The notes beneath the pieces are model-generated. The model made no database searches and was not told the origin of the DNA. It was given only the letters and a program-made list of their open reading frames with translations. Source: Verticillium longisporum (Eukaryota; Ascomycota; Sordariomycetes; Glomerellales; Plectosphaerellaceae). From it: a stretch of 64,000 nt of DNA. This document shows, piece by piece, positions 33,007-43,872 of the stretch. Location: assembly GCA_019188255.1 (NCBI GenBank), contig JAETXT010000006.1:2914001-2978000 (forward strand), given 5' to 3'. Numbering within the stretch: the stretch's first letter is position 1; every line of letters starts with the position of its first letter. The position numbers and the translations under genes are program-made.

Positions 33007-34200
33007 TCAGGCAGTCTTGACAACAGGAACCAACTCGGTTCCGAAGACGCGGTCCCAGAACTTGCTCGTGACGCCAAAGCCGAGCTCGTAGTCGAGGAAG
33101 TGGTGCTGGAGGTGGTACTTCTTCAAATCCTTGTACCAGAGCGGGAGATTCTGGTGATGGAGGAAGTAGTGCGTGAGGTCGTAGCAGACGTAGCCGAAGA
33201 TGCCTCCGCAGTACACGGCGGTGCCGGCGTACCAGTTGTAGGCAAAGACAATGCGGGCCAGCTTCCAGAATGGCGTCGCAAGAACGACGAACAGGGTCGG
33301 CGGCATGACCAGGCGGTATTTGTCCATGGGCAGGTAGTGGTGGATGCCGTGGAGCAGGAAGTGGGCGGTGATGCCGACACGGTTGTTGGGGAGGTAACTT
33401 CAATCCTGTCAGTGATGGTCCCAGAGCGCAAACACGAGGGAGGGGGAGGAGACATACTCATCGAGGTGGAAGAGGAACCGGTGGAGGACATATTCCAGCA
33501 GACTCCAGAGGAAGAAGCCTCCAATAAAATGCATGGCGACATCGAGAGGACTGTTGAGGCCTTCCCGCGACAGGATGGTGCCGTAAATGACGGGAGGCAG
33601 CCAGATGGTCGGGATCACCCACCAGGGCGTCTTCGAAAGAGGCTCGAGGAAGTTTCCAAATAGGGGTGCAGAGGCACCGCCCTTGTAGTGTCTCGGGCGG
33701 TGGACCTGGTCGAGGTAGAAGTCCTTGTCGAATCCGCCGAACCAGATCTGGGGGAACAGTGGCCGGCTGAGGTCGAGGAACTTGTGCGTCTTGTAGTCCG
33801 AGTTGTAGTCGGTGTCCTTGCTCAAGTCCTCCTCGCGCGACATGCCGGTCCGAGGGTGAACCCATTCGGCCTTGCCGTCCTTCGTCTCGGATCCAGTTGC
33901 GACGCCATTCGTCTTGGTAGCTGAACCGTTGACGGACTTCTCGTTCACGACGAAACCAACGAGGCTTTCGTCGAGAATCTCGTAGGCCGAGTCAGAGTGG
34001 GTGTGGGAGACCTCGTCCTTCAGGATCTCCTCGACATCCTTTCCTGCGTATTCGAGCACAAACTCGGGACCGCCAGGGTGATCCTGAACGAAGTCGGTGA
34101 TGTCGTAGACCTTGTCACCAATGGTAACATAGCAGGATCCTTCAGTATTGTGCGCCTCGACCTCGGCGCGGGTGAAGGTGGGAAGGATTCGAGCGGGCAT
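33007..34200 (-). CDS. Sphingolipid fatty acid 2-hydroxylase (Scs7-type)
   Basis: Two exons, 34200-33458 and 33397-33007 (intron 33398-33457, 60 bp), give 377 aa, starting MPARILPTFTRAEV. The N-terminal cytochrome b5 domain holds the heme-binding HPGG (DHPGGPEFVLEYAG) and the partner HTHSDSAYEIL. The hydroxylase half carries the histidine clusters of the membrane di-iron family: LHRFLFH, HFLLHGIHH, HYFLHH, HLQHH. Hydrophobic segments WWVIPTIWLPPVIYG and IGGFFLWSLLEYVLH fit the ER membrane. It hydroxylates the alpha carbon of very-long-chain acyl chains of ceramides. Intron position splits the conserved HLDDYLPNN, giving D from GA|T. The longer upstream frame starting near 34632 is not supported. 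Confidence 0.95.
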
Positions 34201-36341
34201 CTTGATTGGCAAGGCCGGGCGGCGGATGGCTCGGAGATATCGTAAGCGGGCCTGTCGGGAGGGATGGATCGAGAGTCGTTGTTCAAAAAAAGAAGTGTAG
34301 CCCGCCGGTGCGTGATGCGAGATCCAGAGAGACGACGACGCGAGAAGGGCGAAACAGGTCAATCGAGAGAAGTCGGCGGCGCAGGTGGAAGAAAAACAGA
34401 TTTGCCCCTCGGTATTTAGGGGAATCGCAGATGAGCTACGGATCAGAATCAGATTTAGCAGGGCCGCGCCACGGGACGCGGTGCAAATTAATGTGGACCC
34501 GAGAGTGGTGTTACTTTGGAACGCGCGGGAGCCATGACAGCCGATACACTGTGCATGTGGTGCGATCTGGGTCCCTCCAGGGGTACCTCTAGCAGTTGGC
34601 AGGCAACGGCCTCCGCTGGGCCTTCTTTTCACTGGAAAACCGGCTGTCGATCGGGATTCGACCTTGCCTGGCAGTCATGCCATGGCCGGCTGTCGTGTGG
34701 CATGAATCGGGGCCAAAACAAGACGAGGTACCATGTAGCACCCACTCTATTCTTCTCATTCCATACGGTATTTGTCGATGCGCCCGGGAGAGCAAATGCT
34801 AAAAAGCTGTCTGTGACACGTACCTGGGGAAGGCACAGTGTGTCCATCCGTCTGGATGGAGAAATCAAGCGATCATGCGCCCTCAGCGGTTCGGACTCTC
34901 GGGCAATGTAGATCTGCATACATGTGCACGCTGAATTCACAGACGGCGCCCGGACGAGACGGGATTCAGCATCGTGGTCTGATTTGTTCTTCACAGCAAC
35001 AGGGACAGTGCAATTACCGACGGAGCCGGTGCTGCCCAACTGTACTCATTGGCCAGTGGTGAGACCTCGACTCGGTGGATGTTGGGGATCGGCGCCAGCA
35101 TCCAAGTCGCCGAGTGCATTGGGTGCCTACGGCGTCGGATCCAGTTGCAACGTCAGCGGCCTCCGGTACTGAGGTGCGCTAGCTGGTCCTGGACTCGGGC
35201 TGCCTGGCACACTCAAGAAATCCGGCCTGTTATATTTCACCTTTCAAATTTCATCTCCCAAACTCAAACTCATTATGTCGACGAGAAGAAGTTCTGCATG
35301 TCCATTCCGAACAAGACTGGGAGCCTCAGGGTCGCAGAGCAAGATTTGCGCAGCGGCGATAAGATAAAATCCCCAGACGATGTCACACGGGAGCTGCGAG
35401 AGGGGGACTTTGTGGGAAAATTTCGCGAGAAGTGCTACCGAGACGACAGATTCTCCCAACTTAACATCAACTTTGTACATGATACCTACAACAATAAGGC
35501 TTGACACCACGGTCTCCTGGCTTGAAAGCAACAGATAGGTGACGACAGTAGAACGTTCACTGTTGGATCTCAAACGCGCAACCCAAAACTATTTGGTGCG
35601 TCACACAACTCCAACACGGCAGGGAAGCTTACAGGCTGTGACAGAGCAAGATTGCCAGTCACAATCATAGAGCAGTAACAGCTCCTATACAATATACGCG
35701 TTGGGAACTAGGTATGGCGACCGGTGAACCAGTCGGTGGATAGCTGTGGCATGTGGTTTGCATGATCAAGGGGTTCTCAGGCGCTTCAAGAACGAGGGCG
35801 GCGAGGCGGTCTAAGTCAAGTGAATGGCCAGAATTAGGTAGCTGTGGTTGTGACAAGTGGCCCGCAAGATTGCCGGTATGGCTTCGCCATATTTCGTACT
35901 CAAGGACCTGGGTCACCATCGATCATGAACCAGGTCAAGCTTCGAGACACTGACCAAAAGATTGCGGCGTCCGTCAATGATCCTCTTATCCGGACACGCC
36001 GTGGTACTGACAGGCATGAGAAGTGGAAATGTGAATACTTGTCTATTCTTGACTTTGTCACGGAGGATGGTTCGTGATGCCTAGGTGGTGGCATAGCTCT
36101 GATAATGAACGCTAAAACGAGAACCCGTGAGACAAACCGAGAAAATGCAGAACAAGGTTATTAGTACCTACAACGCTATTCCAGGTTCGAAAAGAAAGTG
36201 GTTCATCGCTTAGCATTGGGCGGAACGGCATACCTACTCAGTATAATGTGTCCTGCTTGGTTGAACTCTCGAACTCGCCTTGTCTCATGCTGACGAGATG
36301 AGTATGAGAACCTCCGTCACCCTTGTTATTAGTCATCAATT
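34201..36341. other. Intergenic, ~2.1 kb, no clearly supported gene
   Basis: A/T-richer than the coding blocks. A plus-strand open frame of 151 codons at 35049-35504 has a hydrophilic C-terminal half (DEKKFCMSIPNKTGSL, GDFVGKFREKCYRDD) but has no partner or family and is faced by an equally long minus-strand frame. It is not reported as a gene. Confidence 0.45.
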
Positions 36342-36414
36342 GGACCGGTAGCTCAGGGGTTAGAGCGTGCGATTGCAGATCGCAAGGCCGCTGGTTCGAA
36401 TCCGGCTCGGTCCT
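36342..36414 (+). tRNA. tRNA-Cys (anticodon GCA)
   Basis: A 73-nt gene without intron. The acceptor GGACCGG pairs with TCGGTCC, the discriminator is T as in Cys tRNAs. The anticodon stem TGCGA/TCGCA encloses a loop with GCA, and the T arm GCTGG-TTCGAAT-CCGGC is complete. A TTTT terminator lies about 40 bp downstream at 36455-36458. Confidence 0.95.
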
Positions 36415-36940
36415 GTGGTCCGTTGTTGTGTAGCTCGTTGTGAGTGCATGATCCTTTTGCCGGGTCCGAAGCCGATATGCCTTGACAGACGACACAAGAC
36501 ACGAACCTGTATAGGGGTTCCTGTGCGTATTCTTGGCAGCAGCCGGTGGGGTTCACACTGGGACAGCTTCTAGGAGGGGGATTAAGGACGAGACCATAAT
36601 ATTTGGTCTACCATTCAGAAGCCTGAAGAGGTTCATTCAAAGGCCTGAAGAGGTCCGCCGGAGAGGGCTCATGATACTTGTTGGTAAGTCATATAAACCT
36701 ATCCGTAGGTACCTACTAATCTTCACACCTTCGCTGTGTTTGTATAGCACTTCATATGTAGGAACAGTGCCTTCGTTAGGATGGAGAAACAAGTTTCGAA
36801 GGACAGCGTTGCTCGAGCCTCTCCGACTTCGCAGGCATGCCTTTCCCGAGTTTCGTGTTGCCTCCTTTGACAGCCTTGCATCAGCGGCGAAGCAAGGGAG
36901 TCTGCATGGCTGTGCGCCATCAGTACCAGCAAAAGAATAG
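36415..36940. other. Spacer between the two tRNA-Cys genes, no gene seen
   Basis: About 526 bp with no supported coding frame. A TACCTA motif lies at about 36704-36717. Nothing beyond the tRNA sequence itself is duplicated in inverted form. Confidence 0.5.
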
Positions 36941-37013
36941 AGGACCGAGCCGGATTCGAACCAGCGGCCTTGCGATCTGCAATCGCACGCTCTAACCCCT
37001 GAGCTACCGGTCC
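36941..37013 (-). tRNA. tRNA-Cys (anticodon GCA), opposite strand, identical to the first
   Basis: Reverse complement of 36342-36414 over the full 73 nt, including the T discriminator. A TTTT on the minus strand at 36934-36931 acts as the Pol III terminator. The two genes point towards each other. Confidence 0.95.
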
Positions 37014-38095
37014 AGGTATAAGGAAAGTGAAGGTGTAGTCTGGATCGTGTCATCTTCGTGTCTATCTTGCCATGGGTTTGGACACTGAGATTAAGCTCAT
37101 CGGGTGGTCAGAATCGAGATGGCGGTTTTGTTTATATGCTTACAGCCAGTATACAGGGTAATACAAAGTACCTTTATAACGGCATTCAACTGAACGACTC
37201 TCAATAAATAAAAAAAACCGTGGAAGATCCAGGGCTCATCAAGATATGGAAGGCTTCATGGTATACCTGTGACGACTGCTGTGGTGTCCTTCACTGAGCC
37301 CCACCATGCGCCCTACCCGTACCGTGCTTGGCAACAGTGCAAGCAAGCTCGGTGGCACTGTTCCACTCGCCCTCCATCAGCAGCTCAACGAGGGGCAGGC
37401 GCGGGGCAACGGCGGAACGCGGCATCCAGCGTCTTTCGATGCCGTCACATTTGCTTGGTACGGAACCCCCCCCCCTCCAGTCTTGCCCTCGTCTGGTTCG
37501 GTTTGGTCTGACTTCTCATCCCTTCATCATCCTCTTGCAAAATTCAAAACCAAGTCAGTCAGCATCTGGTATCCATATTCGAACAAGGGCACTGTTGACT
37601 CCCCCTCCCCTCCTCTTGCGTTGAGCATCTCAATCAGCCTTGCCCTGAGTCGCAAACTACCCCACCATCAATCAGCTCAGCCCAGCTTGCGCCCTCAGTC
37701 ACTACCGCTCTCTACCTTGGGTGTCTGACAAGTTATCCTCGTCAGCTACCACACCTCGCACCATCCCACACTGCCACAGAGGCCGCCCGTTGGACAAGCG
37801 GGATCGCGACTCTCGGCGTCGTCAGCAACACGTGAAAGCGCAAACCTATCATCACTCTCGCACGCTGGCGCTGCAATCTTCTCCACCCTCTCTCTCTCTC
37901 TCTACCTCGTCTTCGCAAATTTGGGAAGCTTGACATTTCCATTGCGCCATACCAACGTACGCGACACTCGAGCGCATAATTTCTCAGCACAACACAACAA
38001 ACCCCCCCTCCTGCTTGGCGTCCTTGCGATATCCATCAGCACATAGGAATCCTACCCCTCGCCGCCTCTTTCGTTCTTGCAGTACCAGGCACATC
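37014..38095. other. Intergenic; upstream region of HET-C
   Basis: No supported gene. The ~700 bp before the HET-C start are C/T-rich, with a (CT)n run near 37888-37902, as expected for a fungal promoter and leader. Confidence 0.5.
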
Positions 38096-40645
38096 ATGGC
38101 TTCCTTCCGTTTTGGCAAGGGCTCCTGGTTCCTGGTCTTCTGCATTGTCCTGGTACTCCTGCCAGGACGAGCTGCTGCTTTTGGCGCCGGCAACATCCCC
38201 TCCATCGCTCAAGTCGAGGGTCACAATTGGCGCCATGGCGACATTGAAGACATGCTCGAAACAATCGCCGACCTGATCGGCAGGAAATGGAGTTCGCCTG
38301 CCACCTCTCGCGTCTACTTTGGAAACTGGCTCCGCGACTACTCTCAGGCTGTCGATGTCGGCAGTCTCAAGGGCGTCAATGCTGCCACCATTCGCATCTT
38401 GGTATGTCCTCCTAGTCCGCCGCTGACAGCTCGCCATTGCTGACATTGCTTTTTTCATAGGTCTGGGTCCTCTCCTTCCTGGCGCATGGCTATGCTACCG
38501 AGGAATTCGAGGTCACCGAAGAACGACTAGGCTGTTACAGGCCCGAGGAACATATTGACAACCCCCTGGGCTATGCCGAGGGTCTCGATGCTCGTACCCT
38601 CGTTCCTCGCCTGCGAGGCCCTGTGGATCCCGTCGAGACAGAGATAGACAGTCGTTCGGGTATGAAGAATTACATCGCCAATGAGCGTGGAGGATGGGCA
38701 ACCAGCGCTGGCTATCTACGGTTCAGTCTCGGACGAAGCATTCACTATGGGCGCCTCTATACCAGTGGTGCTGGAAGCTCGGCCAACAGGGAAGAGGATC
38801 TCTGCGAGGCCCTGCGCTGTCTCGGCCAGGCCCTGCACACCCTTGAGGACTTCCCTGCCCACAGCAACTACTGTGAGCTGGCTCTTCGCGAGCTTGGCTA
38901 CCACGGCGTCTTTCCTCATTGCGGGACTGACACTGAGATCAACCTTCGGGGCAAAAGGGTCTACCCTTTGGTCACGGGTACGTTCGGCGCCGTCGACTTC
39001 CTGCACTCTGTGCTTGGAGAAGCCAACGACCACTTCACCCAGTCCGAAGTTGACGAGATGAACGCCGCCCTGATCAACGCGCAAAGCTTGACCAAGGGCG
39101 AAGAATCCGGGTCCAGGGACAGGGGCCTGTTCTCCTCCTCGTCGTCCAAGTCGTCTGGAGATTTCATCTCCCTCATCGGCCAGCTGCCCGGCATTGGCGA
39201 TGGCTTCATGAAGGAGGCTAGGGACCTTCAAGCCTCGTCTGCCCAGCAAGAGCAGGACAACATGCGGTCTAGGTCGGCGTTCAATACCCGCGACAACGTG
39301 AACCAAATTCCCGGCATGAGCCCCGACTTTGATCCCGTCAAGACCGCTGGTCGAATTTACCCCATCCTCCAGTTCCGCGACAAGATTGTCAAGGCGATCA
39401 ACAGGTTTATTGCCAAGGTCCCTGGCTTGGAGAAGCTCCTCGAACGCATCAGCGAGACGCTGACTGCCTTTATTCTCGGCCTGCTCGCGCCCTTCATTCA
39501 GCCCATCATCCAGCAGGTGTCCAAGGTCCTCAAGGAAGGTTCGTCAGGACTCATCGGCGCCAGCGCCAAGTCCCAGTTCGAGCCCTGGGACAACCCCCGC
39601 TGCAGCGATCCCACGCACTCAATGTTGTCCAAGGATCACTTTACCAACATCTTGAACTCATGCGCCGGAAGGGTTGCCTCGACCATCTTGCAATACATCA
39701 CACCGTGGGTTGCACCTCGCTCATCAAGAATGAAATGAATACTGACAAAGCGTAGGCGCGTTCTTTACGCATGGGAGAACCCCGGCGTTCCTGTTGACGA
39801 GGTCGTCGATGATGTTCTCCGCGCGTTCCATCACCCCGTCATGCGTGATGACCGCTGCGAGATTCAGAGCAACATGTTCAAGACGGTCCGCGAGTGGGCA
39901 GATGGCCACCCTCGTCGCCACGAGCTCTCCCACCTGCTCAACTCGCAGTCGGTGAAGGATCACAAGAACCACATCCTCAACCAGCAGACGACAAGCGGTA
40001 GCCGCAGTGCCGTGGATGTTCACTCGTGCGGCGGAGGTCTCGGCCACGGCAAGACGAAGAACTCGCTCTGGAACCAGATCAAGACGCGTGACCTCAACGC
40101 CATGGAGGGCGAGGACCGGAGGCCCCTGGCATCTGCCCCCGTGTCCCATGGCAATCAGGAATACGGCTACCGCCAGGACCAGAACCAGTCTCACATCTAC
40201 ACCGGCACCAGTGGTGGCGAGAGCGCCGGCTACTACGGAGGCGGCGGCAGCGGGTCGTCAGAGCGCCAGGAGAGCCGACCCAGCTACGACCGGCCCAGCT
40301 ACGACCGACCCAGCTACGACCGACCCAACTACGATCAGCCCCCTCCCCAGCAGAGCTACGGTCAGCAGGGCTACGGCGGCCCGCCACCTGGCCAGTACGG
40401 AGGCCCTCCCCCCGGACAGTACGGCGGCCCCCCTCCCGGACAGTACGGCGGACCTCCTCCGGCGCAGTACGGCGGACCGCCTCCAGGCCAGTACGGCGCG
40501 CCCCAGGGCTACGGAGGACCCCACCGCAGCAGCAGTACGGCGGCGGGTACCAGCAGCCTCCCCTCCCCAGGGCTACGGCCAGCCACCTCCGCCTCACTAT
40601 GGCGGTGGAGGCTGGAGCCAGTATCCAGGCCAGGGGCGCCACTAA
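38096..40645 (+). CDS. het-c: HET-C heterokaryon-incompatibility protein, two frame breaks
   Basis: Exons 38096-38401, 38461-39704 and 39756-40645; introns of 59 and 51 bp joining RIL|VWVLSF and ITP|RVLYAW. About 813 aa with a signal peptide (SWFLVFCIVLVLLPGRAAAF). The body has the HET-C core: NWRHGDIEDMLETIADLIG, YFGNWLRDYSQAVDVG, EERLGCYRPEEHIDNPLGY, CLGQALHTLEDFPAHSNYCELAL. The C-terminus is Gly/Pro/Tyr/Gln-rich with four PSYDR-type repeats (40279-40338) and five GGPPPGQY-type repeats (40375-40494), matching the glycine-rich tail known in this family. Near 40519-40522 and 40560-40568, in CCCC tracts, single C bases appear to be missing; reading them in gives PPPQQQYGGGYQQPPPPQGYG and an end at the TAA 40643-40645. 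In Neurospora het-c alleles cause vegetative incompatibility. No HET-domain (pin-c-like) partner is near. Confidence 0.93.
40279..40494 (+). repeat. Two coding repeat arrays in the HET-C tail
   Basis: Four 15-bp units encoding PSYDR (last one PNYDQ) at 40279-40338 are followed, after a short linker, by five 24-bp units encoding GGPPPGQY (one with A for G) at 40375-40494. Low-complexity, easily lengthened or shortened by slippage. Confidence 0.92.
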
Positions 40646-41041
40646 AAGGGTCAGAAAAAGATGCGAATGATTTGCCGTATCTAGCGGTTCACTTTTGAGC
40701 GGATGGGCTAGGATGGGGGACTTCGGAAACAGGTTACGAGGGTTTCGACACGCAGGGGCGAAAGTGCCAGCATGAGAGGCTGGGTGGTGTTTTCGCTGAT
40801 GTGATGAATATACACACGACTGGCAGGGTTTTAACTACGTGCTACGTGCTATGTGAAGTGCGAATAAGTGAAAAGAGAATTACAAACAATCATGATGATG
40901 GAGGCAATGCCAAAGTCATGGCCAAGAACGCCTTGAAACTCCAGAGCGCCTCCCCCCCTGCGTCTTGCCTTTTCGTCATGGCCCCTTTCCGGGCTATTCG
41001 GCGCGAAAGCCTTGCGTCCGCGGCAGCCATGTTCTCGGAAT
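40646..41041. other. Short convergent spacer, no gene seen
   Basis: Just under 400 bp between the stop codons of HET-C (+) and the PP2C gene (-). Holds both 3' UTRs. Confidence 0.6.
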
Positions 41042-43014
41042 CTACCGCTTGCCCCGCCGCGGATCGAGTGCCTCGGCCCTCCGGACGTCTCGAATCTCCT
41101 TGGTGCCCATGCTGCCGAGGCCGCCCTCGGAGCGCCTCTCCCAGCCGCCGAGGCGGACGACGAGGCAGGTGGCGTTGTCGCCGTTGGCGGAGACCTCGGT
41201 GGCGTAGTCGACGACCTTCTGGGCGCCCTGCTCGGGGGTGCGGGCCTCCTTGACGACGTCGACGATCTCCTGGTCGCTGAGGTGGCCGGAGACGCCGTCG
41301 GAGACGAGGGTGAGGAAGCTGTACTGGGCGGGGCCGAGGTCGACGCGGGTGATTTCGGGCTCGGCCGAGACGCCGATGCGCTTGAGCGCATGTCGCCAAA
41401 GGCGCGCGAGTTGGCGAGGCCCGTGATGCGCTGCTCGCCGAACGAGTCGCCCGAGACGAGCGAGTTGGCCGGGGCGTAGCGGCGGAGGCGGCGCTCCTCG
41501 GCCGGGGTCGAGGGGTGGTGGTCCGAGGTCAGCGGGTGGGCGAGCCCCGTCGACGTGTCGCAGAGGAGGAGGCGCGTGTCGCCGACGTGGCCGACGAGGA
41601 GCGTCGACTGGGCGCCGGGGTGCCAGAAGGGGGCCGGCGACGGTGTCGAGATGAGCGCCACAGAGGCCGTCGAGCCGCCTTTGAAGCGCGTCGTGCCGCC
41701 GATGCCGTGGCCCGACGGCGGCGCGTGGGGCTTGCCGAGGACCTCGTCGTCGTTGACGGGCGAGTCGCCGAGGCGCGGGTCGTCGGGATCTGGTTTGCGC
41801 GCCTGCGCCGAGACAAAGTCGAGATCGGCGCGGAGAAAGGCGTACATGAGGACCGACTCGACCGTGACGAGGGGGTCGTGCTGATGGCTGTGGCCCTTTC
41901 GTGACGTGGCATTGAAGTGCTGTGGGTGGAAACGGCGAAAGTAGCCACCAATCGTCCGCTTGTAGTCGTCGATGAGGCCTTGCTCCAGTTGGCGGGCCTT
42001 TTGCACACTGTCGACCTTGGCAGCGATCGGGTCAACGCCCTTCATCGCTTCTGCCTTCTCTGGCTCTTTGATCTGGCCTTCGTTGCTCTGCGTTGGCACG
42101 TTCATCTGCTCCCGGACCTCATCCTCCGACTTCATGTCCGGCTCGTTGGCGTCGTTCGCCTCCTCGTCCTTCTGTCCCAGGCCAATTCTGGGTTCTTGAG
42201 TCCGGCGCAAGCTGCTTTGGAGTCCAAAGTCCGACGATGCCTCCTCTATGTAGCCATGCAGCTCATCCCTCAGAAATTCGGAGCATTCGTTGCCACCGTG
42301 GCCGTCAAAGACGCCAAAGTAAAATATTTGAGGATCCCCCAAGGCACTATCGGCAGCCGTCGCCTCGTTTGATTGCTGGATAGGCTTCCTCTGCAGGCTC
42401 ACAGGGGCGCGCTTCGCAAAGGCCGGCATTGCGATGGTCCCTGCCTGGTTCGTGTCTTCGTTATACGGTCTTGTGCCTCTTGCTGATGCCACACCGTAGT
42501 GATGCTTCGCTCGTAGTAATGGGATCCTGACGACGGTCAAGTCTCTGTTGGGCATGTTGAGAGCTGCGACGGCCGGAGCCGAGCCCGGCCCAGGGGTGTG
42601 AGGGGTCGAGGCATCGCGGGGAAGCTGGTGGCCGGGGCCTGCCGAGCTTCGAGAGTCGGGATGGAGAGAGGAGGAGGGGAGGTGGGTGACAAAGTAGTTG
42701 TGGAACGCTCTTCGATGCGAGGCGCTCACGTTCTGCCATACGGCATTGAAGCTCGAGGCAGCGGTGCCCAGGTGTGTCGATGTTCGAGTCTGGAGATGCT
42801 GGATCAGATTCGGCCACGACCGAGCGGCCGGTTTCGAGACAACGAGGCCATTAGAAGCGGAGGGTGTGACGAGAAAGTCCTGCGCAGCCTCGGCGGCTGC
42901 CTGCAGTTTATGCCATAGATCCGCGGATATGGGAAACCCAGAGGCTGTTCGCGAGTAGCCTCGGTACTGGGCTAGTAAATGTCGCGACAAGCGGCGGCGG
43001 GAGAGGGGTGGCAA
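41042..43014 (-). CDS. Probable mitochondrial PP2C-family Ser/Thr phosphatase, one frame break
   Basis: ATG 43014 gives MPPLSRRRLSRHLLAQYRGY, an Arg-rich, acid-free start that looks like a mitochondrial targeting sequence (inference). The catalytic domain runs from ~170: RGTRPYNEDTNQ, then the metal-binding FGVFDGHGG, then a long hydrophilic insert (~240-330), VESVLMYAFLRADLDF, GGTTRFKGGSTASVALI, LLVGHVGDTRLLLCD and LANSRAFGD. After one missing base near 41386 the frame continues as LKRIGVSAEPEITRVDLG, LVSDGVSGHLSDQEIVDVV and GDNATCLVVRLGGWERR, to TAG 41042-41044. Total ~657 aa. Mn/Mg-dependent PP2C; a Ptc6-like mitochondrial role is the nearest guess and is not proven. It converges on HET-C across ~400 bp. 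Confidence 0.85.
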
Positions 43015-43872
43015 GGAGGGGACAATGGTGGGAGATGGGCGAGCGAGACTGGTAGAGCTTCATCGCCGTGATGATGCATGGCGTGGTGCATGTATTTGAG
43101 TCCGCGTGCTTCCTACGCCATGGCGTTTGTCGTTGTGGTTCAGATGTTCGTCGTCGTGTTCGCTGCAAAGCTGGGAAGCTGGGAAGAGGGGCTGTCGGCT
43201 ATTAGAGCACCGGCCGCGTTTGGTGACGCAGCACCTTGGATGCCAAGCGTCGTACCGTACGATAGGCAGAACCGGAGCTTGTCTGTGAGTTTTGGAACGA
43301 CGGAGACTTGAGATGGAGGCCGATTTGCAAGACGTAGGAAGAACCGGGTTGTCTGCGAATTGATGAGATTGAAGCTGTTGAGGATCGTTGAGGTTTTGGC
43401 GAAGAAGCAACTGCACCTCAGCGGACAGTGCTGCACCGAGCGCTGAACAGCAAGAACAGCAAGAACAGCACCAGGTCGTCGTCCCTCAACAGCTGCTGTC
43501 ACTGGCGGGCTCAGGCGAGGCTTATCGCATCTCTTATCAGCATAGGCGAGGCCCCAGAGTTTGATCCACCGTGACACAGTGAGCCGGACCTTTAGACCCT
43601 GGACTCGCAAGTCACGACCTGCTGGCTCGTTTGCATTCCATGATTCACGCGGGGATCCTGGCTAGTTTATTTCTACATTGACATAGGTATCACACATCTT
43701 CCTGCTTCCAACAAAGAGGTACCCCGTGTGGAGAGAACAGCGTAAGCACTGCCTGAAGTCGCCTCGACCACCAGTCTGATCATCTCCAGAGACTCTCTTC
43801 ACCCCACCCCCAACCCCTCTCTCTGAGGTCCATGTTCATGTTGCCCTCTTGCGGCAACTCCCTTAGGCCAGG
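43015..43872. other. Divergent promoter region, no gene seen
   Basis: About 860 bp between the starts of the PP2C gene (-) and the BTB-like gene (+). A frame of ~150 codons exists on the minus strand but shows no family features. Confidence 0.5.

Noticed and set aside
26327..34200. Siderophore transporter as part of a secondary-metabolite cluster
   Set aside because: No synthetase, hydroxylase for siderophores or ABC transporter within reach. The neighbours are an arrestin-like gene, a splicing factor and a sphingolipid hydroxylase.
35049..35504. 151-codon plus-strand frame in the intergenic stretch
   Set aside because: No family, no introns or context, and an equally long minus-strand frame covers the same bases.
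38096..43014. HET-C and PP2C as a toxin-antitoxin-like or defence pair
   Set aside because: They are convergent with a separate ~400-bp spacer and both belong to ordinary eukaryotic families. No sign of joint regulation.
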